DNA of 64,000 bases, taken from NCBI GenBank assembly GCA_013289955.1, contig JABCYZ010000009.1, positions 62,001 through 126,000 of the forward strand, given 5' to 3'. This stretch comes from Acidobacteriota bacterium (lineage in GTDB: Bacteria; Acidobacteriota; Terriglobia; Acidiferrales; UBA7541). Below are positions 43,398-53,200 of this stretch, in pieces. The translations under genes and the position numbers were made by a program. Position 1 is the first letter of the stretch. Every line of letters starts with the position of its first letter. The notes beneath the pieces were generated by a model, which saw only the letters and a list, made by a program, of their open reading frames with translations, was not told the origin of the DNA and searched no databases.

Positions 43398-43877
43398 ATG
43401 TCTGACCCGCTCGCGAAGATCAAGCAGCGACTGCAAGGGGAGATCGACAATCTTGAGCACGAGCTCAACATCGACCTCCCGAAGGAGATCGCCAAGGCGC
43501 GGGCGCACGGCGATCTGTCTGAAAACGCGGAGTACAAGTACGCCAAAGAGCGCCAGGGATACGTCAACGCAAGAATCGGCCAGCTCAAAAAGCGCATGGG
43601 CGACCTCGGGATGCTGAACCTCAGCAATATTCCCAAGGACCGATCAGGGTATGGCTCGCGCATTGTAGTGCTGGATATTCACAAAGAGGTAAAAATCGAG
43701 TACAAACTAGTGACTACGGAAGAGGCCGACGTCGAGAAGGGGCTCATTTCAACCACTTCGCCGATCGGCAAGGCTTTGCTGAACCGGAGGGTTGGCGACG
43801 AAGTCCAGGTGGCAACGCCTGCTGGGCAGAAAGAATTTGAAATCGTCCGGCTGACTACAATTCACGACGACGAGTAA
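43398..43877 (+). CDS. greA: Transcription elongation factor GreA/GreB
   Basis: A 159-residue protein with the family layout. An N-terminal antiparallel coiled coil (to about residue 75) holds the tip residues D and E in ARAHGDLSENAEYKYAKERQ. A C-terminal FKBP-like globular domain follows (SRIVVLDIHKEVKIEYKLV to STTSPIGKALLNRRVGDEV). The coiled coil enters the RNA polymerase secondary channel and stimulates cleavage of backtracked RNA. No strong ribosome-binding site is seen before the ATG. The gene is preceded by an attenuator-like hairpin and followed by a long palindrome. Confidence 0.93.
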   Translation: MSDPLAKIKQRLQGEIDNLEHELNIDLPKEIAKARAHGDLSENAEYKYAKERQGYVNARIGQLKKRMGDLGMLNLSNIPKDRSGYGSRIVVLDIHKEVKIEYKLVTTEEADVEKGLISTTSPIGKALLNRRVGDEVQVATPAGQKEFEIVRLTTIHDDE

Positions 43878-43893
43878 CCGGCAGTGTTTTCTT

Positions 43894-43921
43894 GACGTCC
43901 TACCGATATCGGTGGGACGTC
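43894..43921. other. 28-base palindrome between greA and the next gene
   Basis: GACGTCCTACCGAT (43894-43907) pairs with ATCGGTGGGACGTC (43908-43921), a single T:G pair breaking perfect symmetry and no loop. There is no T tract after it, so it is not a classical terminator. It lies just before the probable TGAGG ribosome site of the gene at 43933. Confidence 0.7.
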
Positions 43922-43932
43922 TGTGAGGCACC

Positions 43933-44253
43933 ATGTATTGGGGAGCTGGCCCGGCGCTTGGGCTATTAACTGTGCTTGGGTACGTCGCTTTTACGATCGG
44001 CGCGGCGCTGGTATGGCGCAATCGTGACGATTTTTCCATTTGGGTCCACGACGAATTCGGGGCGTTCCGCCGCAGCCTGTCGCGATACACGGTGATCGGA
44101 CCGTTTTACGGTGTTCGTGAAGAGTCTCGGTTGAAAGCGGTGCCTTCTCAGTTTATCCGCTCGCTTAGCCGCTTTCCCCGGCGGCACATCAATCCCGCGT
44201 TCATCCTCCTTTTTCTGGGAGCAGTTCTCTTCGTTCTCGATTTCTTCATCTAG
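43933..44253 (+). CDS. Small two-helix membrane protein, unknown
   Basis: A 106-residue protein with hydrophobic helices near the N-terminus (residues 5-27) and at the C-terminus (about 88-106) and a basic middle. TGAGG lies close upstream. It follows greA by 55 bases on the same strand and may depend on the same promoter. I do not recognise the family. Confidence 0.55.
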   Translation: MYWGAGPALGLLTVLGYVAFTIGAALVWRNRDDFSIWVHDEFGAFRRSLSRYTVIGPFYGVREESRLKAVPSQFIRSLSRFPRRHINPAFILLFLGAVLFVLDFFI

Positions 44254-44318
44254 AAAATGACCCGGCCCGCGCTTCCCGATTCTGGACAAACCCTGTTCGC
44301 TTTGCCATTCTCGTCCCG

Positions 44319-45281
44319 ATGAAACCTTCCCTGATTGTGCACGGCGGAGCTTGGGATATTCCCGACGAGGCGGTTGAGGCGTGCAAATACGGCTGCCGCG
44401 ACGCTCTCGAAGCGGGCTGGTCGATTCTATCGCGGGGCGGTTCGGCGCTGGACGCTGTGGAAGCGGCCGTCGTCGTATTGGAAGATGATCCGGTGTTCGA
44501 CGCCGGTTACGGGTCGCATCTGAATCTTGACGGACGCGTCGAGTGCGACGCGATTGTCATGAACGGGGCAACACTAGGCGCCGGGGCGGTCGCGGGTTTG
44601 CAGCGCATCCGCAACCCCATCCGGCTGGCCCGCGCGGTCCTCGAGCAATGCCCCCATATGATGCTGGTCGCTGAAGGCGCCGAACGTTTCGCCAAAGACG
44701 TTGGCATTCCATTGTGCGATCCAAGGGAACTCGTCAGCGACGCCGAGCGCGAAGCCTGGCAGGTTTGCAAGCAGGACAAACACGCTGCGGCGCACCATCG
44801 CGGCCACGAGCAAGGGACGGTCGGGGCCGTCGCTGTCGATGCCCAGGGGAAACTGTTCGCGGCGACTTCGACCGGCGGCACGTGCTGCAAACTTCCAGGC
44901 CGCGTAGGCGATTCGCCATTGATTGGGTGCGGATGCTACGCCGATTCGACCGCAGGCGGCGTCTCCTGCACCGGATACGGCGAAGCGATCATGAAGATCG
45001 TCATGGCGAAAACCGCCAGCGACCTGCTGCGCAGCGGGAGCAATGCTTTTTGTCTCTCTGAATCCTCTCGAGACCCATCCAATCCGGGATCGCACTCCTC
45101 GGCGGCGGATACCGCAATGCTCGTTGCGCGCGAGGCGGTTCACCTTCTGGGCAAACGTACCCATGCCACCGGGGGACTCATCCTGCTCGATAGCGAAGGA
45201 AATCCAGGGTTCGCCTTCAATACGCCGCGCATGGCGTATGGGTACGTCACCACCGGCGGTTCCTTCTTCACTGCGGTCTAG
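44319..45281 (+). CDS. iaaA: Isoaspartyl peptidase/plant-type L-asparaginase (Ntn hydrolase)
   Basis: A 320-residue precursor that should cut itself before Thr167 in GTVGAVAVD, creating alpha and beta subunits with Thr as the nucleophile. Other family blocks are IVHGGAWDIP at the start, FDAGYGSHLNLDG, CKLPGRVGDSPLIGCGCYAD and the substrate-loop CTGYGEAIMK. Such enzymes hydrolyse isoaspartyl dipeptides and asparagine in the cytosol. The segment around SNAFCLSESSRDPSNPGSHS is longer than in many homologues. Confidence 0.9.
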   Translation: MKPSLIVHGGAWDIPDEAVEACKYGCRDALEAGWSILSRGGSALDAVEAAVVVLEDDPVFDAGYGSHLNLDGRVECDAIVMNGATLGAGAVAGLQRIRNPIRLARAVLEQCPHMMLVAEGAERFAKDVGIPLCDPRELVSDAEREAWQVCKQDKHAAAHHRGHEQGTVGAVAVDAQGKLFAATSTGGTCCKLPGRVGDSPLIGCGCYADSTAGGVSCTGYGEAIMKIVMAKTASDLLRSGSNAFCLSESSRDPSNPGSHSSAADTAMLVAREAVHLLGKRTHATGGLILLDSEGNPGFAFNTPRMAYGYVTTGGSFFTAV

Positions 45282-45337
45282 CTTGTTCGAATGGAGCTCC
45301 GATAGCTTCCCTGCTCGCCCGTTCCGCGTCCAGAAGC

Positions 45338-47041
45338 TTAGTTGGCTCTTCTTAGGAAATGAAAATTCTGAATGCGCCCGGCATTTAGAATAAAGCCCGA
45401 AATGCGCTGGTTCGCGTCGCGGGTGAAACGTACGGTGCCGATATCCCCGGTAAAAACGTCGCGAATGGCTGGGTGAAGCGGATCGGGCTTGCTCTTCAGT
45501 CGCCTGAGGGTCAGGTTGCCGTCCTCGAGAACCATGCGATAGACAGGATCAATTTCCTCGCTGAAGTAAGCGCCGGCGTATTCAGCCAGTTCCGCCGCAG
45601 TGGGAGTGTACGCCGCTGCCGATTCGAAAATGTTCGGCTTTCCGGCGCTGAAGGTCTGCTCGAGGCGCTGCGGCTTTTCCGCTGTGGCTGCCAGGAAGTG
45701 GATGTCCACATCATCTCCCCAGGGAACGTCGGCGACATGAAAGTGCGCCTCTCCTGCGGGCTTCAGTGTGTGCAATTCGTCGCCGCCAAGGTTGATTTGC
45801 AGCTTGCCGTCCTTCACCTGGACTCTTTCGAAGTCATCGTCTTCGCGGTTCCAGTACGTTCCGGCGATCAGTGCCATCTGCCCGGCCGTGAGCGGCGTTC
45901 CGGCGCTCTTCACGGGTTCTTTCGCGGGAGCCGCTTCCGGTGTCTTGAGGTCTTTCGCCAGAACGATGTCGGCGACCTGACGGGTCAACCTGCCCGGATT
46001 GGCCTCTGCCGAGTTGCAAAGCACAGCGGCGGAAAAGTGCTGCTCCGGGAACCGAACGAGGTCGGAACGATAGCCGGCATCAGCGCCGCCGTGATCGACT
46101 GTCGGCAATCCTTTGTATTTGCCCACGACCAGCCCGAAGGCGTAGTCGAGCTGCTCACCGCTATTCAGATGGCCGCGTTCGAGCATCTGCTGAAGAAATG
46201 CCCGACCTCCGACGCGTGGATTGTAGAAATTCTCATCCCAAAGCTCGAGGTCCTCGACGGTAGTGTGCAGGCTCGTCGCTCCCACGGTGTCGAAGTTCGT
46301 CAGACTCATCCGGAAGGGCTTGTCCTTGCCCTCCTGCTCGTAGCCCAGCGCGTCGTGCTTGATGATTTCCGCGTGGTCGTCGCGGAAATGGGTGTGCGTC
46401 ATTCCCAGCGGCTCGAAAATATTCCTGGTCGTAAACTCGCGCAGCGACATACCGCTGACGCGTTTGACGATCAGTCCCATCAGTGTATAGCCGGTATTGC
46501 AATAAACGTGTTTGTCGCCGGGCTTGAAATTCAAATCCTTCTGCCGCGTCATTACGGACATCACGTCGTCATCCGTGATCAGATCGAGCGAGTAGCGCCA
46601 GCCCGCCAGATCGAGAAGGTTCCACTGGTCGCGAAGGCCGCTGGTGTGGTGGACGAGGTGGCGGATCGTGATTCGCTCGCCAAAATCGGGCAGTTCCGGA
46701 ATGTACTTGCGCACATCGTCGTCCAGAGAGAGTTTCCCCTGCTGAGCCAAGAGCACAATCGAAGCGGCCGTGAACTGCTTGGACATCGAGGCCACGTGAA
46801 ACACCGTCGCGGGCGTAATGGGCACGTCGTCATTCAGATCGGCCATGCCGTAGCCGCGCTTGTAGGCGATTTGGCCATCCTTATAGATTCCCAGTGCGCA
46901 GCCCGGCGAGTCGGGCTTATCCCACTTTTCAAACACCTTGTCCACCTGTCTCCGGACGTCCGGCGGAAGACTCTGGCCTTTGCCGACGCGCGAAACGAGA
47001 AAAATGCTCAGTAGAACTATCACCCACCTCATCCATTTCAT
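45338..47041 (-). CDS. Exported serine hydrolase, class C beta-lactamase/DD-peptidase fold
   Basis: A 567-residue protein with a signal peptide ending GKGQ. The penicillin-binding-type catalytic motifs are present: SxxK in VASMSKQF (S85, K88), YxN in YCNTGYTL and HGG in VDHGGADAGY. A C-terminal lipocalin-like extension of about 170 residues follows, as seen in esterase-like members. It could be a D-aminopeptidase, esterase or DD-peptidase; a true beta-lactamase is less likely. GGGAG supports the ATG at 47041. It is convergent with iaaA. Confidence 0.85.
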   Translation of the reverse strand: MKWMRWVIVLLSIFLVSRVGKGQSLPPDVRRQVDKVFEKWDKPDSPGCALGIYKDGQIAYKRGYGMADLNDDVPITPATVFHVASMSKQFTAASIVLLAQQGKLSLDDDVRKYIPELPDFGERITIRHLVHHTSGLRDQWNLLDLAGWRYSLDLITDDDVMSVMTRQKDLNFKPGDKHVYCNTGYTLMGLIVKRVSGMSLREFTTRNIFEPLGMTHTHFRDDHAEIIKHDALGYEQEGKDKPFRMSLTNFDTVGATSLHTTVEDLELWDENFYNPRVGGRAFLQQMLERGHLNSGEQLDYAFGLVVGKYKGLPTVDHGGADAGYRSDLVRFPEQHFSAAVLCNSAEANPGRLTRQVADIVLAKDLKTPEAAPAKEPVKSAGTPLTAGQMALIAGTYWNREDDDFERVQVKDGKLQINLGGDELHTLKPAGEAHFHVADVPWGDDVDIHFLAATAEKPQRLEQTFSAGKPNIFESAAAYTPTAAELAEYAGAYFSEEIDPVYRMVLEDGNLTLRRLKSKPDPLHPAIRDVFTGDIGTVRFTRDANQRISGFILNAGRIQNFHFLRRAN

Positions 47042-47297
47042 TGTGTCTCCCACCCCGGTTCACTCATCCAGATTGCTTCTCTGACCCACACTTTGCGCTC
47101 GATGGCTTTCTCGCGCTCGAACTGGCCCGGTGCCGCAGCCTATTCGCCCATCTCTACTCCGTCAAGGCCATCTTGTTCCCTAATGACGAATGCTCCCAGG
47201 CAACGAAATTGACCCCAAATGCTTCTGCACATAACATGACAAAGTGGCGTGGAAAGGACGCGGCCGCCAAAGGCCATGCTTTTCAAATGGGATACCG

Positions 47298-48128
47298 ATG
47301 AGCAGAAAGCCGTATGGGGTTAGAACACGAGGGTTGGTACTGACCCTCTTCCAAATTGGACTTCTCGCGGGAGGAGTTCAACTGGTGCATCCAGCCGAGG
47401 CGGCGGGGCAAACTACCGACGAGATTGTGGCCAAAGTACTGGCGGCACGTGGGGGGCTCGAGAAAGTGAAGGCCGTCCAGACAGAGCGCATTATCGGCAC
47501 ACTTTACTTCAATCCGGAATTGTACGGGCCGTTCCTCGCTGAGTTCAAACGGCCCGGAAAGATGCACAACGAAGTGACCATTCAGGACAAGACCGTTTCG
47601 CGTTCCTTTGACGGCAAGGATACGGGATGGGTGATCAACCCGATCACGGGCACGGGTGCCCCGGAACCGATGTCGGCGGAAGACTTGAAGGACGCAGTGA
47701 ACCAGGCCGACTTCGACGGTCCGCTCGTGGACGCCAAAGCCAAGGGAAACACCATTGAGCTGACGGGCACGGAAAAAGTGGATGGGCGGGACGCGTACGT
47801 ACTCAAGGTGACGCACAAGGACGGCCAGGTCTCGTTCTACCTCTTCGACACGAAGACTTTTCTGCTGGCCAAGTGGAGCGGCGCCGATTCCGTGAACGGC
47901 GACCCGGTCACGCGGGAGACTTACTTTCACGATTATCGGGAGGTCCGGGGGCTGAAATTCGCGTTTGAGCTTGTTTCAAACACCCCAGGAGCGGATGTTA
48001 CGCAAAGAATTGTCGTCGAAAAGATCGAGGTGGATACGCAAGTCGATGAAGCGCATTTCGGAAAGCCACCGGCTCGTCCCGCGCCTCCTGCCGCCGCCCC
48101 CTCCGCGGCTCCCCCGAACAGGCGCTAG
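47298..48128 (+). CDS. Exported LolA-like outer-membrane lipoprotein-sorting-type protein
   Basis: A 276-residue protein with an N-terminal membrane/export segment (residues about 12-33, ending EAAGQ). It begins with DEIVAKVLAARGGLEKVKAVQT, a common opening of LolA-fold proteins in this group, and then has repeated beta strands of an open barrel with VTIQDKTVSRSFDGKDTGW and FYLFDTKTFLLAKWSG. The tail is Pro/Ala-rich. Ligand unknown. The ATG at 47298 is chosen because it starts the export signal. Confidence 0.7.
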   Translation: MSRKPYGVRTRGLVLTLFQIGLLAGGVQLVHPAEAAGQTTDEIVAKVLAARGGLEKVKAVQTERIIGTLYFNPELYGPFLAEFKRPGKMHNEVTIQDKTVSRSFDGKDTGWVINPITGTGAPEPMSAEDLKDAVNQADFDGPLVDAKAKGNTIELTGTEKVDGRDAYVLKVTHKDGQVSFYLFDTKTFLLAKWSGADSVNGDPVTRETYFHDYREVRGLKFAFELVSNTPGADVTQRIVVEKIEVDTQVDEAHFGKPPARPAPPAAAPSAAPPNRR

Positions 48129-48240
48129 TCTCTCACCAGGATTTCGGAGCGAATCCAGGCTGATTGTGGACCGGGAATGGTATTCTGGCATCGAGGATCG
48201 TGCAGTTGGTGTCAGGAAACTGCGCTTCTGGCTGGAGTTC

Positions 48241-48924
48241 ATGCTCTTAAGGATTCAGAATAACCGTGGCCTGCGGGGAACCTTCCTCAGGGCTCTCGTC
48301 CTTCTCTGTTTTTTTCCTGGCGCGGCTTGTTTCGCCGATGCCGCCAGTACACCGGCCGAACGGTCGCCCAGTTCTTCGCTGGGGTTCCATTCCACTTTTG
48401 CCATTGCGGATTTTGATGGAGACCGGGCGCCGGATCTGGCCATCGTGGAGCAAACCAGCACCTCCGCGAAAACCACGCGGTATTCGATTCGATTGCGGCT
48501 GGCCACCGGAGCCACCCAGCTTTTTGGAGTCATTGCGCCCGCCGGCGGGCTGCAGATCGTGGCACAAGATGTAAACGGCGACAGCGCTTTGGATGTGCTC
48601 GTCAGCAGCGCCTGGCTGCATAAACAAGTCGCGGTGCTGTTGAACGATGGCCACGGGAAATTCACGCTGGCCGATCCGGGCGCGTTTCCGGCGGCCATTC
48701 CGGAAGACGGAACGCGCTGGAATTCCGGAACGATTGCGCTGTCAGATAACGCGGTCCTCGTGCGGTCAGGGTACTCGTCGGGCGAAATCGAATGCGTTGG
48801 CGCGTTTGACGGGTCCGAGCGGCAATTTGGCCGCGCGTACGTACCGGTTTCCCCGGGTTTGATTCGTTTACCTCTGTTGCAGCTTCTGGGCCGCGCGCCT
48901 CCCCTCTTCGTTTTCCAGTCGTAA
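48241..48924 (+). CDS. Exported FG-GAP/VCBS-type small protein
   Basis: A 227-residue protein with a signal peptide (residues about 12-33, ending CFADA). It contains two or three FG-GAP-like calcium repeats: FAIADFDGDRAPDLAIVE and IVAQDVNGDSALDVLVSSA, then HGKFTLADPG. GGAG precedes the ATG. It is much shorter than the CRTAC1 protein at 21675 and lacks the UnbV domain. Function unknown. Confidence 0.65.
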   Translation: MLLRIQNNRGLRGTFLRALVLLCFFPGAACFADAASTPAERSPSSSLGFHSTFAIADFDGDRAPDLAIVEQTSTSAKTTRYSIRLRLATGATQLFGVIAPAGGLQIVAQDVNGDSALDVLVSSAWLHKQVAVLLNDGHGKFTLADPGAFPAAIPEDGTRWNSGTIALSDNAVLVRSGYSSGEIECVGAFDGSERQFGRAYVPVSPGLIRLPLLQLLGRAPPLFVFQS

Positions 48925-49080
48925 ACCACTCATTTCAAAGCGCCGAAACGGGCGCACCCAAAACCGGCTTTCGTTGACCGGGCGCAAGGGCGCATCCCTG
49001 TCGAACAACCAACCAGGTGTTTTGCATTTTATTTGACTGCGCGGGCGAGGCCATCTCGCGGCAGGACGTGAGGTCAGGCA

Positions 49081-50214
49081 ATGATTCCGACGGGCTTTAG
49101 ACATTCGGCCCCCATTCTCGTTTCGGTGTTGTTCATGACGGGCTGCGGTGCGGGCAAGGGAGATCCCAAAGCGGAGGCACCACCGGCGGCGAAGGTCGAA
49201 CACGAAGAAGACCTGAATGTGGTCAAGGTCGAGCATCCGGAACAATTTCCGCTGTTCGCGGCGATCGAGCATGCCGCTAGAAGTCAGTTAGTGGCCACGG
49301 GGGTCGTGAGTCCCGATGTGTCGCGAACCGTGCCAGTGATCTCGATTGCCACCGGACGCGTGGTAGAGATCAAGGCGCGGCTGGGCGACACGGTGCGAAA
49401 GGGACAGCTGTTGATGCGCGTCGAAAGCACGGACATTGCCGCGGCGTTTTCGGACTATCGAAAAGCGCAGGCGGACGAAAAACTGGCCAGCGTCCAGCTT
49501 GAGCGCGCCAAGCTTCTGTATGAAAAGGGCGCGTTCTCCTTGAACGAGTATCAGACCGCGGAAGACGTGGAAAACAAGGCCCGGGTAGACGTGGAAACGG
49601 CGGCCGAGCACCTTCAGGTTCTGGGCAGTCCGCTGGACCACCCGTCGGGGATTGTGGATGTATATGCGCCCGTGTCGGGAGTCGTCACCGACCAGCAGGT
49701 TACAAACGCGGCGGGGGTAGCGGGCCTTGGATCGCCGAATCCATTTACGATTTCCGACCTGAGCCGCGTGTGGATTCTCTGCGACGTCTACGAGAATGAT
49801 CTCGCCAGCGTGCATCAAGGAGAGACGGCGGAAATCCGCTTGAATGCTTACCCCGGCAAGGTTTTCCGCGGCGAGATCGCCAACATCGGACCAATTCTCG
49901 ATCCCAACCTGCGGACAGCCAAAGTGCGAATCGAGGTGGAGAATCCCGGATCGATGAAGATCGGGATGTTCGTGACGGCGGCGTTCCAAGGCGAAAAAAA
50001 GGAAACGCATGCCGCCGTTCCAGCCGATGCCATCTTGCACCTGCATGACCGGGAGTGGGTGTACGTCCCCGCGGGGGATAAGACCTTCCGCCGCGTGGAA
50101 GTGACGGCGGGCGAGTCTCTTCCAGACAAAATGCAGGAGATCGTCGCCGGCGTGCGTGCGGGACAGCAAGTGGTGAAGAACGCGCTGGTGCTGCAGAACA
50201 CGGTGGAACAGTGA
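49081..50214 (+). CDS. RND efflux periplasmic adaptor (CusB/CzcB type), lipoprotein
   Basis: A 377-residue protein with a lipobox at FMTGC (Cys22). The lipoyl-like halves appear around GRVVEIKARLGDTVRKGQLL and VYAPVSGVVTDQQV, flanking a coiled-coil hairpin. A beta-barrel domain follows (AEIRLNAYPGKVFRGEIANIG), then a membrane-proximal domain. It would link the inner-membrane pump to an outer-membrane channel. GTGAGG precedes the ATG. The pump gene follows by 35 bases; no outer-membrane factor gene is adjacent. Confidence 0.9.
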   Translation: MIPTGFRHSAPILVSVLFMTGCGAGKGDPKAEAPPAAKVEHEEDLNVVKVEHPEQFPLFAAIEHAARSQLVATGVVSPDVSRTVPVISIATGRVVEIKARLGDTVRKGQLLMRVESTDIAAAFSDYRKAQADEKLASVQLERAKLLYEKGAFSLNEYQTAEDVENKARVDVETAAEHLQVLGSPLDHPSGIVDVYAPVSGVVTDQQVTNAAGVAGLGSPNPFTISDLSRVWILCDVYENDLASVHQGETAEIRLNAYPGKVFRGEIANIGPILDPNLRTAKVRIEVENPGSMKIGMFVTAAFQGEKKETHAAVPADAILHLHDREWVYVPAGDKTFRRVEVTAGESLPDKMQEIVAGVRAGQQVVKNALVLQNTVEQ

Positions 50215-50249
50215 GACGGGACTCCATGAGGGGAGGCAAGGATTAGGCG

Positions 50250-53200
50250 ATGATCGGCGGACTGGTCGAATACGCGCTGAAGAATCGTTTCATCATTATG
50301 ATGGTGGCGATTCTTCTGCTTATTTGGGGCGCCATCTCGTTTCACAACCTGCCGGTCGAAGCCTACCCCGACGTCGCCAACAATTACGTGCAGATCATCA
50401 CGCAGTGGCCGGGCCGGGCGGCGGAAGAGGTGGAGCAGCAAGTCACCGTACCGATCGAGATTCAGATGAATGGAATGCCGCACCTCGAGCATCTGCGTTC
50501 GGTCTCCCTCTTCGGGCTTTCGAGCGTGATGCTTATTTTCGATGACGACTCAAGCAACGATTGGAACCGGCAGAAAGCTTTGGAAAGACTCTCCGCGGTG
50601 ACATTGCCTGCGGGAATCACGCCGCAGATGGGCACGGACTGGAGCCCGGTGGGCCAGATCTTCTGGTACACGCTGCGGAGCACGAATCCCAAGTATGACT
50701 TGATGGAGCTGAAATCCATCGAGGACTGGACGCTTGAGAAGCAATTCAAATCCGTCCCAAATGTGGTCGACGTGTCGAGCTTTGGAGGGACGACGCGCGA
50801 ATACCAGGTGCGGGTCGATCCGAACAAGCTGGTGGCGTACGGATTGAGCATCGGGCAAGTCGAGGCGCAGCTCGCCAGCAACAACACCAACGCGGGGGGG
50901 AGTTTTCTGGAAGCCGGCCTGCAACAAATCAATGTTCGCGCCGTCGGATTGTTCGACAGCGTCGGGGATATCGAGCAGACCGTCATCACCACAAAAAATG
51001 GCACGGCGTTGCGTGTAATGGACATTGCGACGGTAGCGCAGGGTCCCAAGATCAGGCTCGGGCAAATTGGAAAAGCGATTCGTCGTGCCGATGGCACCGT
51101 GCTCGATAACGACGACGTGGTGGAGGGTATCGTACTGCTGCGCAAGGGCGCGAACTCGGACGATACCCTCGCGGGGATACACGCCAAGGTCAAAGAGCTG
51201 AACGAGCATATCCTCCCACCCGGAGTGAAAGTCGTTCCGTTCCTCGACCGCAGCCAATTGGTGGAGTACACCACGCACACGGTGTTGCACAATCTCACCG
51301 AAGGTATCGTTCTCGTTTCCATCATTCTGTTTCTCTTTCTCGGCAATTTGCGCGGGTCACTTATCGTCGCGCTGACGATTCCGTTTTCCTTATTGTTCGC
51401 CTCCATTTGCCTGAGTCTCAGAAATATCCCCGCCAATCTTCTTTCGCTGGGTGCGCTTGATTTCGGCATGGTCGTGGATGGGGCGGTGGTGATGGTCGAA
51501 AACATCGTTCGTCACCTGAGCCACGGTGAAAACTCGGTCAAGACTACCCTCGAGCGCATCCGCGATGCCGCCTATGAAGTGCAGCGGCCCGTTTTTTATG
51601 CGATCGCCATCATCATTACCGCCTATTTGCCGATTTTTACCCTGCAGCGGGTGGAGGGGCGATTGTTCCAGCCCATGGCCTGGACGGTGGCCTTTGCGCT
51701 GCTTGGCGCGCTGATATTTTCGATGCTCATCGCGCCGGTTCTTTCCAGCGTGTTTTTCAAAGAAGGTGTTCGCGAATGGCGCAACCCCGTGATGGACTAC
51801 CTGAAGCGCTCCTATCGGATTTCCGTGCGCTGGGCGATCGAGCATCGTTGGGTGACGGCGAGCGCAGCCGGCTTTGCTTTTTGTCTGGCGCTGTTTCTTA
51901 TGTTTGGCGGAGTGATCGGCTCGGAGTTTCTGCCGCACCTGGATGAAGGCGCCATTTGGGCTCGCGGTACGCTGGCGCCCAGCACGGGGCCGACGGAAGG
52001 AACGCGGGTAATGGAAGAGGCGCGCCTGGTTTTTGCGTCTTTTCCCGAGGTTACGCAAGTCGTTTCGCAAGTTGGCCGGCCTGATGACGGCACGGATACC
52101 ACGGGCTTTTTCAATACCGAATACTTCGTGGACCTCTTGCCGAAGGGCAAATGGCGTCCGGTTTTTCGCGAAGATAAGGAAGAGCTGATCGGAGCCATGG
52201 ATCGCGAGCTCAGCAAGATCCCAGGAGTTCTCTGGAATTTTTCACAGCCGATTTCAGACAATATGGAAGAAGCGGTCAGCGGCGTGAAAGGCGAGCTGGC
52301 CGTCAAGATTTACGGTGACGATTTGCGCCTGCTCGAGCAGGAGGCTGACCAGATCGTGGCCATCATGCGCGACATTCGCGGCATCGAGGACCTCGGCGTG
52401 TTTCGAGTCATCGGCCAGCCGAATCTCAATTTCGTTGTCGATCGACGGAAGGCGGCGCGCTACCAGATCAATGTCGCCGACATACAGGACGCCATCCAGA
52501 CGGCCGTGGGCGGCAACGCCGTAAGCCAGGTGTTGCAAGGGGAACAACGCTATGACCTCGTCCTGCGCTACCAGGCGCCCTACCGGGACACCAGAGAAGC
52601 GATAGAAAATATCCGGCTGCTGTCTCCTTCCGGAGAGCGAGTTTCGCTCGCTCAGCTGGCGCAGGTGGAAACCCGCGACGGAGCCTCGGAAATCTATCGG
52701 GAAGAAAACTCGCGGTACGTGGCGATCAAGTACAGCGTCCGCGGCCGAGACCTGGGCGGCGCGGTGGAAGAGGCCATCCACAAAGTAAATGAGCAGGTGA
52801 AACTTCCCGCTGGCTATCACATTGACTGGGCCGGCGAATACGAGAGCCAGAAGCGTTCTCAGAAGCGTCTCCTGATCGTGCTGCCGCTTACGATCCTGGT
52901 GATTTTCGTCATCCTTTATACGATGTTCAGTTCCGCGAAGTGGGCTTTGCTTCTTCTTGCCAATGTGGCCATGGCGCCGGTTGGCGGATTGCTGGCCCTT
53001 TTGATCACCGGCACGCACTTCAGCGTCTCCTCGGGGGTGGGGTTCCTTGCGCTCTTTGGGGTTTCGGTCCAGACCGGCGTCATCATGCTCGAATATATCA
53101 ACCAGTTGCGCGCCCGCGGCCACACGATCGAGGACGCGGCTATCGACGGGGCCGTCCTCCGCCTCAGGCCCATCCTGATGACCATGCTTGTGGCCACTCT

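Noticed and set aside
45473..47014. A 513-codon open frame antisense to the serine hydrolase gene
   Set aside because: Shadow of a gene with clear SxxK, YxN and HGG motifs on the other strand.
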